The notes under the pieces were generated by a model, which worked only from the letters and a program-made list of their open reading frames with translations, was not told the origin of the DNA and did not search any database. Below are positions 25,870 through 34,089 of a stretch of 64,000 nucleotides of DNA, piece by piece (position 1 is the first letter of the stretch; each line of letters begins with the position of its first letter). The DNA comes from an uncultured Streptococcus sp. (lineage in GTDB: Bacteria; Bacillota; Bacilli; Lactobacillales; Streptococcaceae). A program made the translations under genes and the position numbers. The stretch lies in assembly GCF_905372115.1 (NCBI RefSeq), contig NZ_CAJPNR010000006.1, forward strand, positions 12,630-76,629, in the 5' to 3' direction.

Positions 25870-28339
25870 GGTCTTCCTCCTTGATCAGTCGAATCTTGCC
25901 AGTAAGGCCATCCATCTCAATCCAGTTGCCATTTTGCAGCTGGCTGCAGGCACCTCTGACATTGACAATGGAAGGAATACCCAACTCGCGGGAAATAATA
26001 GCCGTGTGCGAGAGCAAAGACCCCTGCTCAGCAATGACACCCTTGGCTTGGGTCAGAAGATAAACCCAGCCCGGATCGGTCATCTTGGTCACGATAATCC
26101 GGTCCTGAGCAGACTCAATCTCCTGCACATCTTCCACGACCAAAACCTGAGCCTTAACGAAACCAGGCGAGCAGCCAATCCCTTGTAAGGCTTGATTGCC
26201 CGTATTATGACTGCTGGTACGGTTTTGCGGCTTCAGGTATTTCTCAAAGACCTGTCCAGCAAAAACGTAGCGACTAAAGGTTGGCAGCTCCTTATCAGCC
26301 TCCATCTTTTCTCGACGATCAGCTATCAAACTGCTAACATCTCTGGGTGTTCTGGTAAGCTCAAACAACTCTTCCTTTGTGAGGTGAAAAACATCGTCAG
26401 GCGTAGCCAGCAGCCCTTGCTCGGCTAATTGCTGCCCAAGCGTTCGGAAAATCTGCCGCATCATGCCGTAGATCCGTGTGCGGTTTAAGCGGGAGCTTTC
26501 CCGATATTTAACACCAGTCATGGCTCGCTTGCGAAGAAAATTCGTCCACCAGCCTGATTTTTGCACCTCTTCTTCAAGTTTTTGAGGGGCCAACTTCTTC
26601 TCCTCTTGCTGGCACATTTGCAGCAGGAGCTTGAGCAGACGCTCTGGATGCGTTCGGAAGGTTGGTGTTTCTAACTTCAACTCTTCTGGAGCCCGATCAC
26701 CAAATTCATGGATAAAATGGACTATTTCTTGAACCAAAGGATGCTGGCGATTTAGAAAGACAGCTGGACTTTCACTTGCCATGGCCTGTCTAATCTCTGC
26801 ATTTTCTTCTGCTTTCAGCTGAGCTGTTAAAGCCTGCAGAGCCAAAGCCGGCCGCATACTTTCAATCTGCTCAATTCCTGCAATCTCAGCCTGAACAGCC
26901 CCGCCGTGACGCGACTTCTTCAGGAGTCCGGTATAGACAAAAGCATAGAGATCATTGACTAGCGTAATGTCCCAGTGAGCCAAAATATCCTTTTTTAGCC
27001 TGCTGACCAAGCCAATCAAGGTCTCCGCATCTGCGTCGGGAGAAAAGCTCGTTTCGTATTCGCGCTGAATTTGGGCAAACTGCTCTTCTAATTGCCGCAT
27101 TTGCTTGGGTGCCGTCCAAAACTCTCGAATAATGCGGAGCATGATTTGCAGGCGTTTGAAAGCAGACAGGTGCACCGGCATCTGAGGTACCTCTGTCTCT
27201 CGAACACCCAGCATATCCTGCCAGATAGGAATGATTTTCTTCGAAAAAGGCAAAAGCTGCAAGAGCTGATACCAGCTCTGAATTTGGTAATAGACTCGGC
27301 TATTGACCGGCTGCAGCATATTTTGAAAAGTAGCTTCATATGCAGCCAACTCAGGGGCACCCTTGCCAACCAAGCGCTGGGCAAGACTGCGGAAAATGCT
27401 GGCATAAGCCTCTTGGATAAAACTAATAGTCAGAGGACTGGAAACGCCCGGATAGCTCTCGACAATGTTGCTGTTATCCAGAATAATCTGCTGTCCCTCT
27501 GGCAAGGTGGTAATAGGTCGTGCCTGCAAGAGATAGAGCTGGCCATTTGCGAAGGTAAACTCCATATCCATGTAAGGTCCGAAAAGCTGACTTACTTGAC
27601 CAGCCATGGCCTGTAACTCCTCAAGTAGTTCCTGCGATAAGTCTGGCGAGTCCTCCGTCTGCTCTGTATAAAAGAGCTGGTCCTTGGGATGGAGGGTCAC
27701 CATTGTCGTAGGAATCTTATCCTCAACAACCTTATTGCCCAAGCCCCGACCGATAACAATGATGTGCTCGTTCAAAATTCCCTTGGGATTAGCTGTGAAG
27801 TAAATCCCAGACAAATCTCCCTCCTGCATAACCTGAACAAGGCAAATCATCTGCGCTTGCTTCAACGATAGTCCTTGCTCAAATAGATAACTAAGAGCCG
27901 ACTCCTGATAAAGAGAGAGCAAGGTCGCTTGGATAGCTTCTTTAAGTCCATCTGGCTTCACATTGAGCTGGCTCTCAAACTGACCGGCAAAGGAGGAGGC
28001 CTTCCCATCCTCAATGGTAGCAGATGAGCGGATTGCAAAGCGACAGTCTTTCTGAGAAACCTCCTGCCGGATCCAACTTTCTGCTGCCGTCAGATCTTCT
28101 TGACTAAACTGCTCTCTGGCCCAGTCCTGGAGTTGCTGACTTAACTGGGACAAGTCCAACTCTCCAGACAGATAAGCTTCTTCCATCCACTCCAAGTCAG
28201 CAGAGCTGGCAGATTCTTGAAAAAAGTCAAAAGCAAACACTGCAAAGTCAGGAACCGGCAATCCAGCAGCCTGCATTTTCAGCAAATGATAGGCCTTGCC
28301 TCCGACCTGGTCAAGCCCTGTCTGCTTGATTCTTTTCAT
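25856..28339 (-). CDS. PEP synthase/rifampicin phosphotransferase-like protein, second copy
   Basis: This 827-residue protein has the two catalytic domains of the PEP-synthase/PPDK superfamily. The N-terminal ATP-grasp-like domain has 'IRSSATIEDGKASSFAGQFES' type residues (about 100-122) and 'LYLLQARPITT' near 270. The C-terminal swivelling domain has 'GIGCSPG...VTKMTDPGW' and the phospho-His in 'LLSHTAIISRELGIP' (His about 778). Family members pass the beta-phosphate of ATP through His to an acceptor (pyruvate, or rifampicin and other alcohols in RPH). The C-terminal acceptor domain of true PEP synthase (PEP/pyruvate TIM barrel) appears absent, so an alcohol acceptor as in RPH is likelier. 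I chose the ATG at 28339, which overlaps the UbiA stop (TGATG). Confidence 0.8.
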   Translation of the reverse strand: MKRIKQTGLDQVGGKAYHLLKMQAAGLPVPDFAVFAFDFFQESASSADLEWMEEAYLSGELDLSQLSQQLQDWAREQFSQEDLTAAESWIRQEVSQKDCRFAIRSSATIEDGKASSFAGQFESQLNVKPDGLKEAIQATLLSLYQESALSYLFEQGLSLKQAQMICLVQVMQEGDLSGIYFTANPKGILNEHIIVIGRGLGNKVVEDKIPTTMVTLHPKDQLFYTEQTEDSPDLSQELLEELQAMAGQVSQLFGPYMDMEFTFANGQLYLLQARPITTLPEGQQIILDNSNIVESYPGVSSPLTISFIQEAYASIFRSLAQRLVGKGAPELAAYEATFQNMLQPVNSRVYYQIQSWYQLLQLLPFSKKIIPIWQDMLGVRETEVPQMPVHLSAFKRLQIMLRIIREFWTAPKQMRQLEEQFAQIQREYETSFSPDADAETLIGLVSRLKKDILAHWDITLVNDLYAFVYTGLLKKSRHGGAVQAEIAGIEQIESMRPALALQALTAQLKAEENAEIRQAMASESPAVFLNRQHPLVQEIVHFIHEFGDRAPEELKLETPTFRTHPERLLKLLLQMCQQEEKKLAPQKLEEEVQKSGWWTNFLRKRAMTGVKYRESSRLNRTRIYGMMRQIFRTLGQQLAEQGLLATPDDVFHLTKEELFELTRTPRDVSSLIADRREKMEADKELPTFSRYVFAGQVFEKYLKPQNRTSSHNTGNQALQGIGCSPGFVKAQVLVVEDVQEIESAQDRIIVTKMTDPGWVYLLTQAKGVIAEQGSLLSHTAIISRELGIPSIVNVRGACSQLQNGNWIEMDGLTGKIRLIKEEDHAGN

Positions 28340-29238
28340 CAAAGTACCCCCATCAAGAGATAAACAGCAACGGACAGAACCATGGTTGTCTCCGTGATAT
28401 AAGTATAACGCTCCACCCGCTCCCGGATATTAAAGCGAGTTGGATCCTTGATAAACTGCTCAAACTGGACGGTCATCCAGATGACATTCAGCACCAAGAC
28501 CACCACTCCGACATGGGAAATATTCCAGAGAAGAGCGAAATTGGTCAAGATATCCAGCAGAGTCACCACCTCGATAAAGCGAGTGGCTTTTTTGTAGCCA
28601 AAAAGCTTAGAATAGGTCACATACTCTGTCTCGTCTTTTGGCGCCCGAATCTTGCGGCAGACTTCCCAGATCAGACTTGGGAAATACATGGTAAAGGCCA
28701 GCAAGACCGTCGGCAGGGACAAGAGAGGCAGATTGTACTTGTAGCAGACAAAAGAAATGGTATAGAGATTCAAAATCATCATGACTGGATTATGGGTCAC
28801 TAGAGCCAGTGGCAGAGAATTTTGAATCTTGTCACGCTTGAAGAACCAGAAGGACATGAGAGTTCCGTAAATATAGAGAAAGAGGAACCAGCCGATATTG
28901 TTCATAAAGAGGATATTGAGAAGTACAGACACAGCTACGATAAAGCTGAGGGCAATAGCCAGATCCTTCTTTTTCACTCGTCCAGATGGCAGAGCCCGAT
29001 GAGGAAAGAGACGTCTATCGGTCTCATAGTCCTTGAAATCATCCGCAATCCGCAGAATCATCAGAAAGACGAAAATGGTAAAAATCCCAATCAACTCCTG
29101 ATGGTCAAAGTGAAAGGTGGTCACTCCGTCATTGAGCAAGAGGACAAAATAAATCTCAAAAAACATGATGGCGGCCACAAAAAATCGTGGCAGCAAAGGA
29201 AACATTTCCTTATAATAAACAGCTAATCGTTTAAACAT
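28339..29238 (-). CDS. UbiA-family prenyltransferase
   Basis: This 299-residue protein has about eight hydrophobic segments and the UbiA signatures. The first is a DDFKDYETD motif (residues 66-74), which corresponds to the Mg2+/prenyl-diphosphate-binding NDxxDxxxD, followed by 'ALPSGRV', typical of UbiA proteins including archaeal DGGGP synthases. The second is 'RKIRAPKDETEYVTYSKLFGYKKA' in shortened reference, here read as a degenerate DxxxD loop with 'KLFGYKKA'. UbiA enzymes transfer polyprenyl groups to aromatic or glycerophosphate acceptors in the membrane. No quinone genes are nearby. Lipid-enzyme neighbours favour a lipid acceptor. Start ATG has GGAG eight bases upstream; it overlaps the upstream gene by 16 bases. 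Confidence 0.85.
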   Translation of the reverse strand: MFKRLAVYYKEMFPLLPRFFVAAIMFFEIYFVLLLNDGVTTFHFDHQELIGIFTIFVFLMILRIADDFKDYETDRRLFPHRALPSGRVKKKDLAIALSFIVAVSVLLNILFMNNIGWFLFLYIYGTLMSFWFFKRDKIQNSLPLALVTHNPVMMILNLYTISFVCYKYNLPLLSLPTVLLAFTMYFPSLIWEVCRKIRAPKDETEYVTYSKLFGYKKATRFIEVVTLLDILTNFALLWNISHVGVVVLVLNVIWMTVQFEQFIKDPTRFNIRERVERYTYITETTMVLSVAVYLLMGVL

Positions 29239-30095
29239 AGCTTTTCTCCAATCTTTTCCCCCATTTGAATCTGGGTTTCTATTCCGAGGTCTGAGTAAGT
29301 CAGGATATCCTGATCCAAGCGAATCGTGCCTGCTGGATAGAGGACAAGGATGGTTGAGCCGCCCAGACCAAAGCAGCCCTTCTCCTGTCCTCTGACCAGA
29401 TGGTCCTGACTGTGATTGTATATTCTGCCGACCAAGAGAGCCCCTACTTCCATCTGCAAGACTGGCCCTAGCTCGGTATCTAAAAGACAGTATTCTCTTT
29501 TATTTTCCTTGTAAATGAGGCGCCGCTTCTGGGCTACCCGTCTAACCGTATGCAGTCGTCCCTTGATTTTTCGTTTTTGGGTAATTCTGCCGGATTCAGC
29601 AGCCAGATAGCGGTGCAGGTCTTCCACTCCCAAGCGATAGACCAGCGCTGTTCCGCCAGTGAACAGCTGAGCTAACTCTTCATCCAACAGTAAGTCAGCT
29701 AGCCTGTATGTCTGACCCTTTATTGTCAGCCGTAAGTCCTGACTAATGGTAAAAACCTCCAGCTTGGCATCCGCCACAGCCAGTACTTGACTGTCAGGAC
29801 AGACTGGACGCAGACCAGGCTTGATTTTCCGCTGGAAGAAAGCCGCAAAGCTAGAATAGGGGCCATCTTCATAGTCAGCCAGATTCAGCTGATAATTTTC
29901 TACAAAAGCTGCAATTTTCTTACGAGAAAAAGAAGTGTAGTCTTTCAAAGTCAGAAGATAAGACAGGCTAGGTTGGGTCAAGATAGGCAATAGGAAGCGG
30001 CCCCAAGCAGTGCCATAAAGCTTGTCTAACAGACCCGCCTTGTATTCTGTCGGTTCCACTACTTGGCCAGTCTTTCGCTGATAGACCTTAACCAT
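29223..30095 (-). CDS. Phosphatidylserine decarboxylase-like protein
   Basis: This protein of about 290 residues matches type II phosphatidylserine decarboxylases in length and motifs: 'FAAFFQRKI' near residue 85, a 'DLHRYL' corresponding to the family's D-x-H-R-x-H-like motif, 'HTV' after 'GRL', and GGST near 246, whose Ser should become the pyruvoyl cofactor after self-cleavage. The enzyme removes CO2 from the serine head group, giving ethanolamine. The HRF(H) motif is altered (HRYL), so activity needs testing. I choose the ATG at 30095 with GGGAG nine bases upstream, not the TTG at 30116. It overlaps the upstream synthase by 8 bases. Part of a seven-gene lipid operon. Confidence 0.85.
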   Translation of the reverse strand: MVKVYQRKTGQVVEPTEYKAGLLDKLYGTAWGRFLLPILTQPSLSYLLTLKDYTSFSRKKIAAFVENYQLNLADYEDGPYSSFAAFFQRKIKPGLRPVCPDSQVLAVADAKLEVFTISQDLRLTIKGQTYRLADLLLDEELAQLFTGGTALVYRLGVEDLHRYLAAESGRITQKRKIKGRLHTVRRVAQKRRLIYKENKREYCLLDTELGPVLQMEVGALLVGRIYNHSQDHLVRGQEKGCFGLGGSTILVLYPAGTIRLDQDILTYSDLGIETQIQMGEKIGEKLCLND

Positions 30096-30720
30096 GCGGG
30101 AGAACTCCCAGACCAATCAAACTTGCAACAGCTAAAATCGCAAAGACCAGATAGGCCAGCTTATTGGGCTTGGGAATACGGCAGTTGTAGACAAATAGGA
30201 AGGGCAGCAAAAGAGACAAGCCCAGCCACACCCAAGCAAAGAGACCAGGCGCCAGCCATTGACAGACCAGATAGGTCAGAGGGAAAAAGAGGGCGCTGTA
30301 GGTCACGGGCAAGCCGATAAAATAAGCGCCAGATCCTTCATCATGCTTGGCCAAGCGGTTAAAATGCGCTAAGCGCGTGACAGCAGCTAATACATAGAGG
30401 ACAGCCAAGATGATATTGGCCGCTCCCAAGGGCAGCTGAGTCATGAGGAGCACAGCCGGGAGAGCCGCAAAGCTAATCATGTCGCAGAGGGAATCAATCT
30501 CAATGCCGAAGCGCTTCTGACTTTCAGTCCGCTTCATCCGTCGCGCCACGACACCATCAAAGAGGTCACAGATACCGCTAACGATAAAGGCCATCATGGC
30601 TAGCCGCAACTGGGACTGAATGATGGCATAGACTGCCAAAAGTGCAAAAGCAGCGCCCATATAAGTCAGGATAACAGATTTGTCGTATTCACCGATAAAC
30701 AAAGGTTCATTCTTCTTCAT
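30088..30720 (-). CDS. CDP-alcohol phosphatidyltransferase, phosphatidylserine synthase-like
   Basis: This 210-residue, six- to seven-TM protein carries the CDP-alcohol phosphotransferase motif: D52, D55-G, AR at 59-60, G72, D76 and D80 ('DLFDGVVAR...FGIEIDSLCD'). The arrangement and the 'QKRFGIEIDSLCD' style recall Gram-positive PssA proteins, which transfer phosphatidyl from a CDP-lipid to serine. The next gene in the operon is a decarboxylase of serine lipids, which supports serine as the alcohol. The spacing between AR and G is longer than the usual eight, as in some Firmicute PssA. It overlaps the preceding dikinase-like gene by 14 bases. Confidence 0.85.
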   Translation of the reverse strand: MKKNEPLFIGEYDKSVILTYMGAAFALLAVYAIIQSQLRLAMMAFIVSGICDLFDGVVARRMKRTESQKRFGIEIDSLCDMISFAALPAVLLMTQLPLGAANIILAVLYVLAAVTRLAHFNRLAKHDEGSGAYFIGLPVTYSALFFPLTYLVCQWLAPGLFAWVWLGLSLLLPFLFVYNCRIPKPNKLAYLVFAILAVASLIGLGVLPHG

Positions 30721-33202
30721 GAATTCTTATTTCTCCTCTTCTTCCATCTAAAGTTACCATCATGCCAGTTTCTAGCAGCTGAGTTGCATTCTTAGCGCAG
30801 ACCAGAGCTGGAATCCCGCATTCCCGAGCGACAATAGATGCATGGCAGAGAACCCCGCCATACTCTGTCACAAGACCGCCTAGAATACCAAAAACATAAC
30901 TCCAACCCGTATCTGTATAGCGAGTGACAAGAATTTCTCCCGGTTCAATCGTCTCAATATCAGCCAAATCCAAGAGAACTCGAACCCGACCGGTTACCTG
31001 ACCGCTGCTGGCTGGCATCCCCGTCAGCAGAGCCTGACTATCATGGACCACTTCTTCCAAGCTCATCTCTTTGTCGGTCAAATCCCCCACTGGCTCAAAA
31101 TTTCGATAGGTCTGGCAATAATGCCGATTATCAGCTGCTTCTTCTTGAAGCTGGTCTGCAGTTTTTTGCCCTTCCATAAAGGCAGACAGGCTTTCTTTCT
31201 TAATGTAAAAAATATCTTGTTCATTTTTAAGAAAGCCTCGCTTTTCATAGGCTCGGCCGAGTTTTAGGCTAATCTGACGAATGAGGTGGTAATAGCGCGT
31301 GGAAATATCCTTGAACTCCTCTCGCCACCAGAGCAAGTTCCTCAGGTCTTGACTGATTTTTTCAATTTTTTTCTGCTTGGATCGAGATAGATGAGCCAGA
31401 TCCAGCTCAGACTCTGAGACAGGACTGAGCGAAGCTTTGGCCGCTTGGTAATACGCTGAATCAGCAACCAACTGCTGGACAGCTGTCAGGACCTGATAAG
31501 CATCTTCTTCATAACTAGCTACTCGTAAGTCCAGCTCTCGTGCCGAGTGATAGCCAAAATCTTTTTGGAAATCCTGAACCTTGATGAAATCCGTTCGCTC
31601 AGGATATTGTGCAGTCAGTTCCTGCAATTCTTCCACCGATAGCTTCAACCAATCGTCTGTCAGTTTCTCGTCTGCCAAAACAAGATCCGCAACTTCCAGC
31701 ATCCTAGCCAAAGGCTTGGTATGCGAAACATTTCCCAACTTAGCAATCAGTTGGAAAAATTCATCGACCGTCAGCCATTTGAGCAGACTGGTCTTTTTCA
31801 TAGACAGCTGGACCGTATTAATGTAGGCCTGCCAAAAATACGTTCCCTCACTGTCTAAATAAGCCTGATTTAGCACTAACTGCCAAAGACTCTCGACTTG
31901 CTGGATCGGGCTTTGGTCGTTCAGTTCTTGGATTTCTTGATTCAGGCGGGTAAATTGCTGACGCAGCTCTTGCAGCTTCTCTGGCGCCTGATGCAGAAAA
32001 GTCTTAGTTACTTTTTGCGTTTTCAAGGCTACCCGCAGGAAATTCAAGAGCAAGGCTGGACTTAATTTGCTGGTAAAACCTTGACCTTGGTAGTCTTTAT
32101 TGACTCCCAGCTCATCATCAAAGTCTCGCTCAATATAGCCCGGAATCTGCTCCATACCTTGCTTGACTACGCCTAAGTTCCAGAAAGGCCGAGCATAATG
32201 GAGACGCATCAGTGGAGGCATCACACCTTCAGACTCTAGGCCAATTGCCAGCAAAAAGCTAGAAAGGGCCTCTTGCCAAGAATGGCGATAAAGGCTCCAC
32301 ATCAGGTTGGGGCAGGGCTGAGCCGCCACGCCTCCATCCCGAAAATTTGCTGTCGTCCAGCGGCCACTGTCGATTTTAGTTGGTACTGTTGTAATGGGCC
32401 GAGCCTGCAGCAGATAGACTTGCTCTTGGACAGCACACCACTCAATATCCATAGGCCGACCAAAATACGCCACAATCTGCAAAACTTGCTCGTGCAGCTT
32501 CTGCAAGACTGACAGAGAGATTTCAACATTTTCACACTGGCTCCAGTCTGGCTTGTACCAAGGAAGTGTCAGCTGCTCAGGATTGACTTGACCACTAACC
32601 AAGATATCAGCTGATCCTTTTACATACTCCAACAGCATGGTCTGGTCCTGATTAGTCGCCACATCTAGGGAAAAGCAGACACCGCTGAAGTCAGGCTCTA
32701 TCTGCTCCTGAATCAGCACCGCCATGGCAAAATCCTGCTCAGGCAAACCCTGGCGCTGCCAGTAGGCCAATGCTTCTGGATTAAAGAGAGAAAGCAGACA
32801 AGAACGAATGCCCTGCTCAATTTCTGACAGTGTCCGGCAGTTGCCAATCGAGTCATATTGACCGGCAAATGACATGGCCTGTCCATCTTCTAAAAGGGCA
32901 CTGCTGCGAACGATATAAGCCTGATTTTCCTGACAAAAAGCTGCTAACTCCTGTAGCCAAGCTGACTCCAAAGGATATTGCTGCAAACGCTCCGCAATTT
33001 CCTCCTTGCCCAAATGAATTAACTCTTTAAGTCCCTGCTCTGAGTATTCTAGCAGAGCTGCTCTTAGCCAAGCCATTACTTGGTCCGCAGGCAAAATCAA
33101 ACCCTTAGGAACCGAAAGCCCCAGCTGACAGAGGTTGATTAACTGATTGATTTTACCGCCATAGACGGCCGAAGGCTCTTTTTCCAGCCATAGTTCTTTC
33201 AT
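30707..33202 (-). CDS. PEP synthase/rifampicin phosphotransferase-like protein, first copy
   Basis: This 831-residue paralogue of the protein at 25856 has the same two-domain layout. The N-terminal ATP-binding part has 'IVRSSALLEDGQ' and 'SFAGQYDS' (about 100-123) and 'VYLLQARPITT'. The C-terminal swivel domain has 'TRYTDTGW' and the His of 'GGVLCHASIVARECGIP' (His about 786). These residues suit transfer of phosphate from ATP via His. No pyruvate-binding TIM barrel is visible at the C-terminus. I choose ATG at 33202 with GGGAG six bases upstream, instead of GTG at 33220. The gene is co-transcribed with a cytidylyltransferase upstream (14-base gap). It may activate an alcohol or prenol; the substrate is unknown. 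Confidence 0.8.
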   Translation of the reverse strand: MKELWLEKEPSAVYGGKINQLINLCQLGLSVPKGLILPADQVMAWLRAALLEYSEQGLKELIHLGKEEIAERLQQYPLESAWLQELAAFCQENQAYIVRSSALLEDGQAMSFAGQYDSIGNCRTLSEIEQGIRSCLLSLFNPEALAYWQRQGLPEQDFAMAVLIQEQIEPDFSGVCFSLDVATNQDQTMLLEYVKGSADILVSGQVNPEQLTLPWYKPDWSQCENVEISLSVLQKLHEQVLQIVAYFGRPMDIEWCAVQEQVYLLQARPITTVPTKIDSGRWTTANFRDGGVAAQPCPNLMWSLYRHSWQEALSSFLLAIGLESEGVMPPLMRLHYARPFWNLGVVKQGMEQIPGYIERDFDDELGVNKDYQGQGFTSKLSPALLLNFLRVALKTQKVTKTFLHQAPEKLQELRQQFTRLNQEIQELNDQSPIQQVESLWQLVLNQAYLDSEGTYFWQAYINTVQLSMKKTSLLKWLTVDEFFQLIAKLGNVSHTKPLARMLEVADLVLADEKLTDDWLKLSVEELQELTAQYPERTDFIKVQDFQKDFGYHSARELDLRVASYEEDAYQVLTAVQQLVADSAYYQAAKASLSPVSESELDLAHLSRSKQKKIEKISQDLRNLLWWREEFKDISTRYYHLIRQISLKLGRAYEKRGFLKNEQDIFYIKKESLSAFMEGQKTADQLQEEAADNRHYCQTYRNFEPVGDLTDKEMSLEEVVHDSQALLTGMPASSGQVTGRVRVLLDLADIETIEPGEILVTRYTDTGWSYVFGILGGLVTEYGGVLCHASIVARECGIPALVCAKNATQLLETGMMVTLDGRRGEIRIHEEE

Positions 33203-33216
33203 CACAAACTCCCATT

Positions 33217-33807
33217 TCACATACGATTTTTTCTAAGCTTAGCCCAGTAGAGCAGACGATTGACTCCTAGATGCGTGCCCGCCCCTAGGATTAGAATGCC
33301 CAACATCTGCTGCCAAGACAGAGGGATAAAGAAAAGCAAGAAAATGATACAGCCAATCAAGGAATCAATCTGGTCTATCCAGATAAAGGTCCATTTCCAG
33401 CCATTTTCCGCCGTCTTGCCCTCTTTGATTTCCAAACGGCGCTTGATAAAGCTATTGGGCAGCTCAAACAAAACATAGGCCAGCCCCAAAAGAGCTCCAA
33501 GCACCAGATTAAACAGGACGGTATTTTCGTAGAAGGGATAGACCAAGTGCAGCTTCTCTAGGGTGGGAATACCCTTTAAGAGCAATCCCCAAAGGATCTG
33601 AGCCAAAGCTCCCCAGACAATCATGCCAAAGAAACCTTTCCAGGTCTTGTTATCCCCAAAAAGCCTCTTCCCATCCTTTAAAATCAACCCAGCATCCATT
33701 GGTCGATAAGCCGCCTCTAGCAGTGAAGACTTGCAAAAGATCATATTCAGAATCCCAGCCAGAATGACCGGCATCAGGGTGATATATAAGGCAAGAATCG
33801 AATGCAT
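33217..33807 (-). CDS. CarS-like CTP:lipid-phosphate cytidylyltransferase (DUF46 family)
   Basis: This 196-residue membrane protein of about five hydrophobic segments has the CarS signatures: 'GKRLFGDNKTWKG' (residues 46-58), 'SFIKRRLEIKEG' (about 118) and 'DQIDSLIG' (about 147). Archaeal CarS makes CDP-archaeol from CTP and di-prenylated glycerophosphate; it is related in fold to CdsA. Bacterial homologues exist but their lipid substrate is unknown. It is the first gene of the operon, and supplies the CDP-activated lipid that a PssA-like enzyme (30088) would use. The protein is not the housekeeping CdsA, which should be encoded elsewhere. Confidence 0.85.
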   Translation of the reverse strand: MHSILALYITLMPVILAGILNMIFCKSSLLEAAYRPMDAGLILKDGKRLFGDNKTWKGFFGMIVWGALAQILWGLLLKGIPTLEKLHLVYPFYENTVLFNLVLGALLGLAYVLFELPNSFIKRRLEIKEGKTAENGWKWTFIWIDQIDSLIGCIIFLLFFIPLSWQQMLGILILGAGTHLGVNRLLYWAKLRKNRM

Positions 33808-33878
33808 ACTTATTTCCTATTCTTTTTATGAAAATCAGCTTGAAAAGATTAAGAGACTTCTCAAACTTTTATGGCTTC

Positions 33879-33908
33879 ATTATATCATAAGTCTCTAAAG
33901 CCCTTACA
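33879..33908 (-). promoter_or_regulatory. Putative extended -10 promoter of the lipid operon
   Basis: On the minus strand TGATATAAT gives a TGn-extended -10 (TATAAT at 33879-33884). A recognisable -35 is weak. AGAGACTT (33852-33859) and AAGTCTCT (33889-33896) flank the -10 as an inverted repeat and could be an operator. The leader to the first gene would be about 65 bases. Confidence 0.55.
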
Positions 33909-34061
33909 CAACAAACTGTCAACATCTGTCTCATCTGATAATCTTTCAAGACAAAAGTTCTTTATTTTGCTGTGTCTTCTACGTCCTCTTGCCCTCTAAA
34001 AAAACTGAACAACTCTGTCTTTAGAGATTCCAAAATTAGAAGTAACTAAACTAAATTAAAA

Positions 34062-34083
34062 AAACCAGCTTTTTTGCTGGTTT
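34062..34083 (-). terminator. Terminator of the galKTE genes
   Basis: AAACCAGC (34062-34069) pairs with GCTGGTTT (34076-34083). On the minus strand it is followed by a long T-run. It lies six bases past the galE stop. Confidence 0.9.
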
Positions 34084-34089
34084 ATCATT

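Noticed and set aside
26192..28339. Possible annotation of the dikinase-like proteins as true PEP synthase
   Set aside because: They have the ATP-binding and His domains, but the C-terminal PEP/pyruvate barrel expected in PpsA was not seen, and neither is near gluconeogenesis genes.
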